Part shown: one piece after another, positions 38,464 through 46,833 of the stretch
Layout: every line of letters starts with the position of its first letter
How positions within the stretch are numbered: the first letter of the stretch is position 1
Source: Spirochaetales bacterium
Lineage (GTDB): Bacteria > Spirochaetota > Spirochaetia > JABEVK01
Assembly (NCBI GenBank): GCA_947478845.1
Contig: CANJXC010000003.1
Span: 62,001-126,000 of the forward strand
Length of the DNA: 64,000 bases
Direction of reading: 5' to 3'
Translations under genes and position numbers: made by a program
Notes under the pieces: generated by a model
Databases searched by the model: none
The model's input: only the letters and a program-made list of their open reading frames with translations
Told to the model about the DNA's origin: nothing

Positions 38464-40146
38464 CTAGAAGCTGTTGGTCCACGAGAGAACCGACTGCCAG
38501 TCCCAGGTCATCGGCGAGGCGACGTGGGATTTGTTCCAAATCAAGCTGAACGTAGACTGAAGCCCCAAATTGCCTTTCCATGGCAGGCTCAGCTCACCAG
38601 CTAGCATCAAGCCCTGTTTCCACTCGGGAGTGCCGGTGGGCGTCACCCAAGGCAAGTAGACCTCGGGGTGGTCAAATAAGGGGTTAAGTATCGCATTCGC
38701 CGGAACGGTCCAAGCATACTGCTGCAAGGGGTGGATGGTTCTGATGGTGTTCTCGCCGCGAACCTGGAAAGGGAAACCTACCTCTGCGCGCCACGCTCCG
38801 GGCGCCTCGAGGCGTAATACCGACCGGACAGCAATGGTATCGGGTCCCAGTTCGAAGCCTAAGGGGGTGTCGATGATACGACGCCCAGGCGAACCCGAGT
38901 TGCTCAGATACCTAGTTGTTTTCAACATGTTGACATGTTGGTTAAGGTAAAGAAACGGGTCGGTATACACTCCCTCAATTTCAAATGTCGCGATACTGCC
39001 AGCAAACTCAGTGACCAACCGGGTACCGCCGAGGTAACCCATGGAACCCGGGGTTGGATCTTTGTACAACTCGTCTTTAATCGCGGTTTTGACGTAATCA
39101 GCATAGACCTGGCCCCAAACAGACCAACCGTTTGTTAAGGAACCCTCGATTTCTAGTGAGATATCCGAGTTTGCAGCATCATGCACAAACCAGTTGTGAC
39201 CGATGACCATCGGATTGAAATAGCGAGGATCAAAAACCGCAGACTCAATCATCAAGATCTCGGAAATCGCAACTGACCAACTGGGAGTGGGTCGAACCTG
39301 AAGCCTATGAACCACAAAGCTTTTGCTCTGGTCGTAGGGAACCACATTCAGGGAATCATTTTCGGCGGTACCGAAGTACCCGTAAGTCTGATTTGGGGAA
39401 ATCCAGGTATTGTCGAGCGGAATCCACAGAAAAGAGTAGCTAAAGTTGTTCCACCAAGTGTTTAGGCTCAACTGATCAACTTCGCCCGCGTCCTGCGAGA
39501 GGATGAGGTTCCATTTAGACACCGCAAAGCTGGCCTTTGAGCGGAAGAACCGAGCGTCCCAATGAGCACCGCCTATTACCACGCCTGCCCAGTAGGGCCA
39601 CTGGAAGTCAGCCTGAACTACCTGCAAGGGCAAGTTCGAGACGGGTTGGCTCTCGTTAAACACGGTGAAAGGTTCCTTTTTCAACACCGCATCCATCGTT
39701 CCATAGAGCCACGATAACACCCAAGCCTCGGACAGGAGGCGGAAAGCGGGAAGGCGGCTGAAGTAGCCGTAATCCCATTTTTGGAACTCTGGGCCAAGCC
39801 CCAGATAAAACTCAGGGTTGATTTCAGTGGTGATTTTGGCAGTCAGACCAGAATCCGGGGTGACATCTGCCTCAATGTAGGTTGGCTTTACTGTCAGGGC
39901 TGCCCGAATGGCCTCGTCAAGGGGGCCTTGGTCTCCCATTTGGTCGAGGAGCTGCAGAATCTGCCCAGCGGTATAGGGTGCTGACCGTGAAGCCGAGACA
40001 ACACCATGTTGGGTTTCCAGTGCTCCTAGCCAGCGGTACACCGGAGAATCAACCGCTACAGGATTTTCCCCATTTTGTGCTAACACAGCAACCGCCATGA
40101 AGGCCATCGTGAGAATCGCTAAACCTGACCGAAAGCGCACAAACAC
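38464..40146 (-). CDS. predicted outer-membrane barrel protein
   Basis: The 560-residue product has a signal peptide (MFVRFRSGLAILTMAFMAVA, cleavage near LAQ) and an early helical part (LGALETQHGVVSASRSAPYT). A long region of alternating aromatic/polar strands follows, ending in a terminal Phe (SVLSWTNSF), an outer-membrane barrel signature. Its N-terminal layout parallels the Wzi-like protein at 34750 (DSPVYRWL here, DPLYRQL there, both followed by helices and the barrel). A role in polysaccharide export or anchoring is inferred from context between wecA-like and rfbD genes. Confidence 0.68.
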   Translation of the reverse strand: MFVRFRSGLAILTMAFMAVAVLAQNGENPVAVDSPVYRWLGALETQHGVVSASRSAPYTAGQILQLLDQMGDQGPLDEAIRAALTVKPTYIEADVTPDSGLTAKITTEINPEFYLGLGPEFQKWDYGYFSRLPAFRLLSEAWVLSWLYGTMDAVLKKEPFTVFNESQPVSNLPLQVVQADFQWPYWAGVVIGGAHWDARFFRSKASFAVSKWNLILSQDAGEVDQLSLNTWWNNFSYSFLWIPLDNTWISPNQTYGYFGTAENDSLNVVPYDQSKSFVVHRLQVRPTPSWSVAISEILMIESAVFDPRYFNPMVIGHNWFVHDAANSDISLEIEGSLTNGWSVWGQVYADYVKTAIKDELYKDPTPGSMGYLGGTRLVTEFAGSIATFEIEGVYTDPFLYLNQHVNMLKTTRYLSNSGSPGRRIIDTPLGFELGPDTIAVRSVLRLEAPGAWRAEVGFPFQVRGENTIRTIHPLQQYAWTVPANAILNPLFDHPEVYLPWVTPTGTPEWKQGLMLAGELSLPWKGNLGLQSTFSLIWNKSHVASPMTWDWQSVLSWTNSF

Positions 40147-40151
40147 CTGAC

Positions 40152-41237
40152 TCAGCCTTCTTTGCTCACAAACGCCTTGTGAGTGTAATGCAAGAACGAG
40201 AACAGGGCGACGATAACTATACCGCTCAATAGGCTAGCGAGCCAGGAAATGTCGGGTGAACTGACCACACCTGCCAAGACAACTGGCGCTGCAGTTACCA
40301 ACGTAGCCAAGTAAACGAGGACCAGAACCTGCTTCGTTGTGAGGCCCATAGCAAGCAATTTATGGTGCATGTGCGCCTTGTCGGGGCTCCAGATAGGCCT
40401 GTTTTCGCGCAGTCGCCGTAGGATGGCAGCCATGGTATCCGACATCGGTACCAGCATCAGCACCACTGGCAGAAGCCAGCAGTGCGCCATCAGAGAGTGT
40501 TCACCGCCCCACAGGGGGAGCACGGCTAGCAGGTAGCCGAGGGTAAGGCTGCCTGAGTCGCCCATGAACAGTTTTGCGGGGGGAAAGTTGAACAGCAGAA
40601 AGGCCAAGACTGCACCGCCGGCGACGAAACTCACGATGGCAGGGAGTTCCTGACCAGTCAGGAGCGCAAAAGTACCGACCGAGGCTAGGCTTATGAGGCT
40701 GAAGCCGCCAGCCAACCCATCCATTCCATCGATGAGGTTAACCGCGTTGGTGATACCTACCACCCACAGCAGGGTGACAAAGGGAGCAAACGAACCTAAT
40801 TCAAGTTTGATCGTTGTGAAGGGAATCTGTAAATGGTCGAAACTGAGGCCCGCACCGATGGCTAGCAACGCTCCGAGCAATTGAAGGAGCAGTTTGTAGA
40901 TGGCCCTCAGTTCGACGAAGTCGTCCAACAATCCCAGTGAGTGGGTTGAACCGAGACCAAGGAGCAAAAGCAACGCCGACAACGTCCAAGAACCCGCTGG
41001 GACAAACCCCGGCCACAGTTGATCGGTGGCGAAGAGGCCCACGAGTACCACCGCAATCGAAAAAAACAGGCCCACCCCACCAAGGCGCGGCACAGGGTCC
41101 TTATGTACAGTACGGTGGTTGGGTTCATCCACCCAGTTCTTTCTGCGGGACACCTGAACGATCAACGGCGTCACCAACGTATTGAGCACGAAGGCTACCA
41201 AAGCAGCCATCCCGGCTACAAGCCAAAGCTTGGTCAT
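40152..41237 (-). CDS. WecA/TagO-like polyprenyl-phosphate sugar-1-phosphate transferase
   Basis: This enzyme starts polysaccharide synthesis by moving a sugar phosphate (often GlcNAc-1-P from UDP-GlcNAc) to undecaprenyl phosphate. The 361-residue protein has about 10-11 membrane helices and the family motifs in order: VPRLGGVGLFF, LGLLDDFVELRAIYK (Asp-Asp), AVNLIDGMDGLAGGF, LFMGDSGSLTLGYLL and KAHMHHKLLAMG (HxHH). It is closer to WecA/TagO than to MraY by the HMHHKL loop. It lies in the rhamnose-polysaccharide region and is the likely initiating enzyme. Confidence 0.9.
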   Translation of the reverse strand: MTKLWLVAGMAALVAFVLNTLVTPLIVQVSRRKNWVDEPNHRTVHKDPVPRLGGVGLFFSIAVVLVGLFATDQLWPGFVPAGSWTLSALLLLLGLGSTHSLGLLDDFVELRAIYKLLLQLLGALLAIGAGLSFDHLQIPFTTIKLELGSFAPFVTLLWVVGITNAVNLIDGMDGLAGGFSLISLASVGTFALLTGQELPAIVSFVAGGAVLAFLLFNFPPAKLFMGDSGSLTLGYLLAVLPLWGGEHSLMAHCWLLPVVLMLVPMSDTMAAILRRLRENRPIWSPDKAHMHHKLLAMGLTTKQVLVLVYLATLVTAAPVVLAGVVSSPDISWLASLLSGIVIVALFSFLHYTHKAFVSKEG

Positions 41238-41357
41238 AGAAGGTTATTGTAGCAAGAATTTCCTGTTTTTTCCAGCACCTGAGGCAACTAGGCTGCCTTT
41301 CACGTCAAAGCCATTTGGGCCAAACTGCTTCAAGGCGCCCACCACAAGTGAGGTTCT

Positions 41358-42506
41358 TTAGAATGCATCTGAGCTAAATCCGCCCGATAGGTCGATCTTG
41401 AGGGCAAGTGCCCAGGCTTCATGGTAGGTGGCAATCGTGCTTTTCACCCAGCGCGAGTTGGCAGTGCCCCAACTCACCGGCATGCCCAATGTTACATGAA
41501 TATGCAAAAAAGGATCGGCCTCGAGGCCCAAGATCAACTGGCCAGAACTGTCGGCAAAGGAATGGGTAACCCTCGCTGAGGGCTTGATTCCTGTACCGGG
41601 GATGTTGGACCAACTGGCAGCCAAGGCGACGCTCTGGTCACTCCAGCCGAGTGCCGGAGAGTCAATCAGCCATTCACCCTGCACACGTAGCTTGGGTTCA
41701 AAACCCTCCCAGTACACTCCCGCCAGAGCTTGCACCTGCACATTTGACAACGGATTGACACTGCCTGCTAGGGTAACTTTGCTTTCGGCGAACACATCGG
41801 CACCCCACAGTACTGTCTTGGCCCAAAGGTCAAACTTAGGCGCTGCCGAGGCCGCATACCAGCCGGCTAGGTTAGCGGTGAATGGCCCTAGGTTGCCTTC
41901 AGTCTGTGCAGCCCACTGGAGTTGTGCCAAAGTCGTGGCGACTGGTGGCAAAATCATCACCCCTGTAAAGCCGAGCGGCCCCAACGGGGTGAAAGCTTTA
42001 ATGGAAAGGTCGTCTGCGGCACTAGCGACCAGATCGTTCACTCCAAACAGTCGACCTGCGCCCCAACTCATGCCGAACTTTCCCAAGGTGATGAACACTC
42101 GGTCGGCCAGCGTGTAGTCAAGGTACATGGAGCCTATGCTGGGCGTGCTCCAAGTGACGTTTCCTGCTGGAATTGCCGTCGAGAAGGATGCACTCCAGTG
42201 AAAGGTCGGGTCGGGTTTGTAATCAAAGGACAGGCTGCTGCTGAGGTCGTAACCGAAGCCCTTGTCGAAGTTGCTCGCCAAGTCTGCCGGGTTTGGAGTT
42301 TGCGACCAACCCGCGTATCCAACGCCGCTCATGGTGATGCTACCACTCAGTGCGGGTTTAGGATTGGCCAAGATTGGGCTTAGATCAACCTTTGGGCCTT
42401 CGGGGGCAACGGAGTCGGCGGCCGGGTTGTCAAAAAGGGTGTCCGACTCCTGAGCGTGGACAGCAGTTGCAAGAACCAGCGCGCACATCAGCGCAGCGAT
42501 TCTCAA
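41358..42506 (-). CDS. predicted outer-membrane barrel linked to a LolA-like protein
   Basis: Signal peptide MRIAALMCALVLATAVHA starts a 382-residue product. The rest is beta-rich with repeated aromatic-Gly strands (SITMSGVGYAGWSQTPN, DRVFITLGKFGMSWGAGRLF, LDYTLADRV) and ends in Phe. The GKFGMSWGAGRLFGVNDLV segment is typical of porin-like barrels whose strands carry KxxxxWG patterns. Its ATG overlaps the stop of the LolA-like gene, so it is the last gene of the FtsX/LolA operon and may be the outer-membrane end of that transport route. Confidence 0.68.
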   Translation of the reverse strand: MRIAALMCALVLATAVHAQESDTLFDNPAADSVAPEGPKVDLSPILANPKPALSGSITMSGVGYAGWSQTPNPADLASNFDKGFGYDLSSSLSFDYKPDPTFHWSASFSTAIPAGNVTWSTPSIGSMYLDYTLADRVFITLGKFGMSWGAGRLFGVNDLVASAADDLSIKAFTPLGPLGFTGVMILPPVATTLAQLQWAAQTEGNLGPFTANLAGWYAASAAPKFDLWAKTVLWGADVFAESKVTLAGSVNPLSNVQVQALAGVYWEGFEPKLRVQGEWLIDSPALGWSDQSVALAASWSNIPGTGIKPSARVTHSFADSSGQLILGLEADPFLHIHVTLGMPVSWGTANSRWVKSTIATYHEAWALALKIDLSGGFSSDAF

Positions 42507-43255
42507 CGCGCTTTTTCCAAGTACGCCTGCGTGAAAAGCAAGTCGGGTTGTTTGCCCAGACTGGGCTTTGAAATGGTCACTTGGGTCTTCTCTTTCACCA
42601 ACTGCCCGTTCACGTTTTTGCCGCGAAGCTCATCTACAATGAGCATGCTGACGGGCACCCACCTCTGCCCCACTTTTTGGTAGCTAGGAATGGCGGTGGT
42701 TCGCAAGAGTTGTTTTGACAGGCTGTAGTCTTCCATTTTACGCACGAGGTTGTCGCCCGCGCTCACCCAGATTTTGCGCAATGGGAACACCACGGTGTCT
42801 AGGGTGGCCTCAAGTTCCAACACTGTGGTTTCAAACTTTCCCAGCTTCACTTGACTAGTCGACGTGATGCGGTAGTCGGTAGCCATGCTCGAGCGGGTAA
42901 AGTCAGAATTGCGCGCACTTGAGTTCTGAAAACGGTCGCGGGCACTGGTAACGGTGTAGCGTCGTGCCACGGGGTCCCACAGCCAGAGGCTGTTGTCAAC
43001 CTTGAGGTAGCCTTTTCCCTTGTCTGCGTCGGGTTGCAAGATGAGAATGAGGTACCGGTTGTCCTTGTCGCGCCTGAACATTGCCGCCACCGTGACACTT
43101 TGCCCCTCGCCAGGTGAGTCTTTCACAATGGTGTATTCGGCAGAGAAGTCAGAGTCGAGAAAGCTCACCTGTGCGTCGATTTGCGCTAACGTGGGCTCGG
43201 TGAAGGCAAGGATCGGCAAGAAGACGAGAGCGAGGGTAGAAGGTAGTCTCTTCAT
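42503..43255 (-). CDS. outer-membrane lipoprotein-sorting protein (LolA-like)
   Basis: The 250-residue product has a signal peptide (MKRLPSTLALVFLPILAFTE, cleavage near LAQ). It has the half-barrel LolA-like fold seen in 'outer membrane lipoprotein-sorting protein' family members: DSDFSAEYTIVKDSPGEGQS, YLKVDNSLWLWDPVARRYT and LELEATLDTVVFPLRKIWVS. Such proteins ferry a lipid or lipoprotein across the periplasm. Two FtsX-type permeases precede it and a barrel follows. The start overlaps the HEPN stop by 4 bp. Confidence 0.85.
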   Translation of the reverse strand: MKRLPSTLALVFLPILAFTEPTLAQIDAQVSFLDSDFSAEYTIVKDSPGEGQSVTVAAMFRRDKDNRYLILILQPDADKGKGYLKVDNSLWLWDPVARRYTVTSARDRFQNSSARNSDFTRSSMATDYRITSTSQVKLGKFETTVLELEATLDTVVFPLRKIWVSAGDNLVRKMEDYSLSKQLLRTTAIPSYQKVGQRWVPVSMLIVDELRGKNVNGQLVKEKTQVTISKPSLGKQPDLLFTQAYLEKAR

Positions 43256-43749
43256 CGAAGTCGATCCGATCCGGCCTGGCGAGCAGTTGTATACAGGAGA
43301 AAGAACTCTTCGACATCTTCGAAAAGGGTATTGATCGTGGCAATGGTCTTCACCACAGATTCAGGGTACTCATAGGCAATGTTGTTGCGAAGTTCCCGAA
43401 ACTTCTGCCACGACTCCTGACTTTTCACCACGCCCAATTGCTCGAGCCTATTGAGGACGTCGAGAAAAGGCCGTGGGTTATCGTCGCCTTCCAAGAAGTT
43501 GTAGAGGGTGGGCAGCAGTCGGGTCCCCATTGAGTCCTGAATCTTTGTGAAGCGGTACAGGAACTGATCCAGGATCGCCCGCTTCTCGTCCGAGAGACCG
43601 GCGAGCCTGCCTTCATCGAGGGGGAAGTGTCCCGAAAGCGCTGTTCGCGCCCAGCGCATCCTTCCTAGGTGAGAATCGTTTTCGGCAATCGCCGATTCTA
43701 CGGTTGACTTCAAAGTGTCATTCAAGCAGTACTCCCTGGGCGCGAGCAT
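43252..43749 (-). CDS. HEPN/HI0074-like protein of an MNT-HEPN pair
   Basis: The 165-residue all-helical product belongs to the HI0074/HepT-like HEPN group. In HepT toxins an R-x4-H-x-Y motif cuts RNA. Here the corresponding site reads ELRNNIAYEYPE, so the His is replaced by Tyr and RNase activity is doubtful. The gene overlaps the nucleotidyltransferase gene (ATG 43749, or a TTG at 43725 that overlaps its stop) and its own stop overlaps the LolA-like start. The pair is therefore embedded in a transport operon. It could be inert, or a regulator. Confidence 0.8.
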   Translation of the reverse strand: MLAPREYCLNDTLKSTVESAIAENDSHLGRMRWARTALSGHFPLDEGRLAGLSDEKRAILDQFLYRFTKIQDSMGTRLLPTLYNFLEGDDNPRPFLDVLNRLEQLGVVKSQESWQKFRELRNNIAYEYPESVVKTIATINTLFEDVEEFFLLYTTARQAGSDRLR

Positions 43750-44026
43750 TTCTCGTGATCAGCAGCGTCTCGCATTCGGGGCTGCCGTCTGTGACAACAA
43801 GGTCAATCTTCTGTTCGCCGATTCTTCGCTGAATGAGGCCCAGAGCCCGAAGCTTCTGTCGAGTTGCTTGAGCCAAGTTTGCCTTTGCCTCAACCAGCAA
43901 GTCGATATCGCCACCACGCTTGTGGTCGTCGACGCGCGACCCAAACAGCCAAACCTTCGCCTCGGTGCCGAAAGATTCTTGGACTGATTCGACGATGGCG
44001 GTTCGCTGAACCTGCGATAGTCTCAT
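43718..44026 (-). CDS. MntA-type minimal nucleotidyltransferase
   Basis: MntA antitoxins AMPylate the tyrosine of the HepT R-x4-H-x-Y motif. The 102-residue product has the nucleotidyltransferase signature VWLFGSRVDDHKRGGDIDLL, with the Gly-Ser and Asp-x-Asp metal ligands, plus the third acidic residue in EQKIDLVVTDG. It precedes and overlaps the HEPN gene, the standard order. It starts 9 bp after the FtsX-like gene, with no own promoter visible. Confidence 0.88.
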   Translation of the reverse strand: MRLSQVQRTAIVESVQESFGTEAKVWLFGSRVDDHKRGGDIDLLVEAKANLAQATRQKLRALGLIQRRIGEQKIDLVVTDGSPECETLLITRNARAQGVLLE

Positions 44027-44035
44027 CCCTCTATA

Positions 44036-45319
44036 TTAACCATTATCGTTCAGGGCATCCACGGGGCGCATCCGGGCGGCACTGCTGGCGGGGCGCCACA
44101 CGCCAAGAAAACAGCTGGTAAACATCACTGCAACGCTGACTAGCATCCACACCGGATCGAGGTACCAGTCCGGCCGACCTTGCTTGAGGAACATTAGCAG
44201 TGCGCCGTAGTTCGAGAGGTCAAGCAAGGTCGCGCCGAACAAGAACACTAAACCTAGCAACAGCCCGCCGCCGATTCCTGTGAGCGCAAGCAGCACCGCC
44301 TCCCAAAGGAAGAGGCTCCGCACCGCTCTGGCTTGCATGCCGATAGCTCGCAAAGTGCCGATTTCGCGCACCCGCTCACGCACGATCATACGGTAGGTGT
44401 TTGATACCCCCACCACGATGATCACTAAAAAAAACACCAGCACAAAGGCGGTGACGAGGTTGACAGCATCGAGAACGTCGGCGATCACGCTTAAGTGCGC
44501 GCGAAGGGTCATTACCGCGTATTTGCGGCCGTCCCAGTTCTCGGCCATCGCGGTGTTTTGTGCCTCCCGCGTATCAATGGCCGTAAACACCTGCAGGCTC
44601 TGCTCGGCCAAGGCAGAGCGAAGGCGCTCGGCGGCACTGGCAGGTAGTAAACCTGGGGCCAGCATCACGCCCATGTCGGTGGCAGAACCGGGTTTTTGAC
44701 CGTACAACCGGTTGAGAGTCTCAATATCCAGATAGGCCGTGCTCCCGAAAAACGAGCTTTCGCGGTACACGCCTTTTACGACTAAGTTGGCAGTGTTTTG
44801 TGCTCCGCCTCGGGTGCTCAGGAGCAAAAGAATTTGGTCTCCGGTTCTCACGCCCGTCCGGTTTGCCACTTGTGTGCTTACCAAAATGCCGTCGCTGTTC
44901 TCAAGGCCCTCTAGGCCTCCGCTGACAAAGTCCATATCGGAAAAGTTGGGGGACTCCAGCTTCCAGTCAACTCCAACCAAGCGGCGCTGACGCACCGAGC
45001 TTCCGTTGAAGAACAACGTGGAGTCGAGGCTGTTGTAATTGGTGCGGCGCGTTACACCTAAGGTAGGGATTCGCGAGGCGGCAATGGCGGCGAGCACTTC
45101 TGTTTGGTGGTCGATCGAGTCGTAGCGGACTTTGGAGTACCCCGTAATGCTCAGGTCGCCGGCAAAGTAGCGCGCAGCTTTGTGTTCCAAATTGCGAGTC
45201 ATCCCGCTGGTTAGCCCAAGCACCAACATTACAACGGCAAAGCCGAAGATGAGGGTCGCCATTAATACCCTGTAACGCCGAAACTGCCGAGTCAGGTTGC
45301 GAAACGCCAAGCCGACCAA
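44036..45319 (-). CDS. FtsX/MacB-type ABC transporter permease (second)
   Basis: The 427-residue protein has an N-terminal membrane helix (about residues 19-40), a large periplasmic domain (residues about 45-280) and three C-terminal helices with FLVIIVVGVSNTYRMIVRER and VREIGTLRAIGMQARAVRSL, the FtsX/LolC/E signature. LolC/E-type permeases release lipids or lipoproteins from the inner membrane to a LolA-like carrier. It follows the first permease with a 1-bp gap. No ATPase gene accompanies the pair in this window. Confidence 0.88.
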   Translation of the reverse strand: MVGLAFRNLTRQFRRYRVLMATLIFGFAVVMLVLGLTSGMTRNLEHKAARYFAGDLSITGYSKVRYDSIDHQTEVLAAIAASRIPTLGVTRRTNYNSLDSTLFFNGSSVRQRRLVGVDWKLESPNFSDMDFVSGGLEGLENSDGILVSTQVANRTGVRTGDQILLLLSTRGGAQNTANLVVKGVYRESSFFGSTAYLDIETLNRLYGQKPGSATDMGVMLAPGLLPASAAERLRSALAEQSLQVFTAIDTREAQNTAMAENWDGRKYAVMTLRAHLSVIADVLDAVNLVTAFVLVFFLVIIVVGVSNTYRMIVRERVREIGTLRAIGMQARAVRSLFLWEAVLLALTGIGGGLLLGLVFLFGATLLDLSNYGALLMFLKQGRPDWYLDPVWMLVSVAVMFTSCFLGVWRPASSAARMRPVDALNDNG

Positions 45320-45320
45320 A

Positions 45321-46778
45321 CTAGGCCTCTTTTTCCATGGCGTTCACAGGCGAGACCTCCAAGGCAACTCGTAGGGGCAAGAGCAGCGCCAGGCCGCCCA
45401 TCAGCAACGCAAGCACCATGTGCCAGCCCACAAGGTCCCAAAGTACAGAGGGCCGGATCAGGCTGGTGCCAAACAATGCCGCGATAAGCGGATTATCCAG
45501 CCGGATGCCGACCCTGCCTAGCGCCTCAAGCACCGCCGCACCGAGGGCCAGCCCGACGGCACCGGCCCCGGCCACCAAAATGAGCGTTTCGAGGGTTATC
45601 AACTGGGCCACAAACGACCTAGTAGCCCCCAAAGCACGCATGGTGCCGATTTCGCGAGTCCGCTCGTACACGCTAAGGGCTAGGGCGTTGGTCATCACGA
45701 AGATGGCGATGAGGACGACAAGGATCATTCCGACGTTGAACAAGAGGCGCACAAAGAACACCAGTTGAGCATCGCCACCAGCCGTACCCCGCCAGTCGCG
45801 CAACTGCACGTCGGCCCCGCCAAGAGGCAACCCGGCCTTCAGGAAGCCGGCCTCCCACCCTGCATTGGCACCGGGTTTAAGGCGCACAAGTAGAAAGTTC
45901 CATGCGCCCTCTATCGTCGTCGCGGCCGCAGAATCTCTCGTTGCCAGCACTTTGTTGATGGCCGTGAGCGAAAGGGAATCCGCCTCTGACGAGGTGGTAT
46001 CGGCCGGCTCGCCAAACAGTTCGTCCACGTTGGCGGTGTTGTTCAGGAGTTGGGTCTGGTTGGCTTGGGTGGTTACCACACGACGGCCCCCATACACGTA
46101 GCCAGCAAGGGCGCGGGCAGTATCGGCATCGACCAGCACGATGCGGTTGAGAAGCTCATTGCTCACGGGGTATTGGTAGGCACCGGCGTAGGTGACTTCT
46201 CGGATAGTGAAGCCGCCAGCGTTTGTCGAAACGAGCTTAAGAGCTTCGCCGAGTGTAAGTTTTCGCCCCAGACCGGCTTCGAGGTCAGCTTTCCGCTTTG
46301 AATTGATGAGAATGGAATGGGAACCGTTAGTGGGTAGGGCTCCGTCGACGAGTTTCAGCGCCGGGAAGAACGCTAGGTACTCGGCAAAATCGACACCAAA
46401 AAGGAGGGTCGCCTTTTGCAGCCCACCGATTTGCAGGTAGCCCGCCACAGATACCTGATGCGCCACGGTAACTACCGAGCTCTGCTTCATCAGTGCCGCC
46501 TCGAGTCCCTTGGGGTCGGCGAGAACGGGCAACACCTCATAGTCGCCCACCAAAGGCAGCTCATTGCCAAACACTGTGAACGAGGTTCCGCTCGCAACAG
46601 ACACCGAGAGGTCTCCACTGAAGCTATTGCGGTAGGTCTGCTGTATGCCGCTCTCGGTGCTCTGAAAGGTGGTGTTACCGACGAGCAGGAGTGCCAAAGT
46701 CAGAGCGATCACCAAGGCCACGATCCAGCGTCGGGACAACGAAAGAACAACATTCCTCAGCGCAAGTTGGAACAGCAT
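45321..46778 (-). CDS. FtsX/MacB-type ABC transporter permease (first)
   Basis: The 485-residue permease has an N-terminal helix (about residues 17-37), a MacB-like periplasmic domain and three C-terminal helices with ALSVYERTREIGTMRALGAT, the FtsX-family cytoplasmic loop. It likely pairs with the next gene as a heterodimer. A promoter TTGAAA-16 bp-TATGAT (46815-46788, minus strand) lies 9 nt from its ATG, so this operon is probably transcribed separately from cysNC. The matching ATPase must be encoded elsewhere. Confidence 0.88.
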   Translation of the reverse strand: MLFQLALRNVVLSLSRRWIVALVIALTLALLLVGNTTFQSTESGIQQTYRNSFSGDLSVSVASGTSFTVFGNELPLVGDYEVLPVLADPKGLEAALMKQSSVVTVAHQVSVAGYLQIGGLQKATLLFGVDFAEYLAFFPALKLVDGALPTNGSHSILINSKRKADLEAGLGRKLTLGEALKLVSTNAGGFTIREVTYAGAYQYPVSNELLNRIVLVDADTARALAGYVYGGRRVVTTQANQTQLLNNTANVDELFGEPADTTSSEADSLSLTAINKVLATRDSAAATTIEGAWNFLLVRLKPGANAGWEAGFLKAGLPLGGADVQLRDWRGTAGGDAQLVFFVRLLFNVGMILVVLIAIFVMTNALALSVYERTREIGTMRALGATRSFVAQLITLETLILVAGAGAVGLALGAAVLEALGRVGIRLDNPLIAALFGTSLIRPSVLWDLVGWHMVLALLMGGLALLLPLRVALEVSPVNAMEKEA

Positions 46779-46787
46779 GGAGCTTTC

Positions 46788-46815
46788 ATCATAGCCTAGT
46801 TGTGGCGATTTTCAA
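46788..46815 (-). promoter_or_regulatory. promoter of FtsX/LolA-like operon
   Basis: Minus-strand TTGAAA (46815-46810), a 16-bp spacer, and TATGAT (46793-46788) match the sigma-70 pattern well (5 of 6 at each box). The -10 ends 9 nt before the permease ATG; no Shine-Dalgarno is obvious. Confidence 0.6.
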
Positions 46816-46833
46816 CTGGTAGGCATGTTTCCA

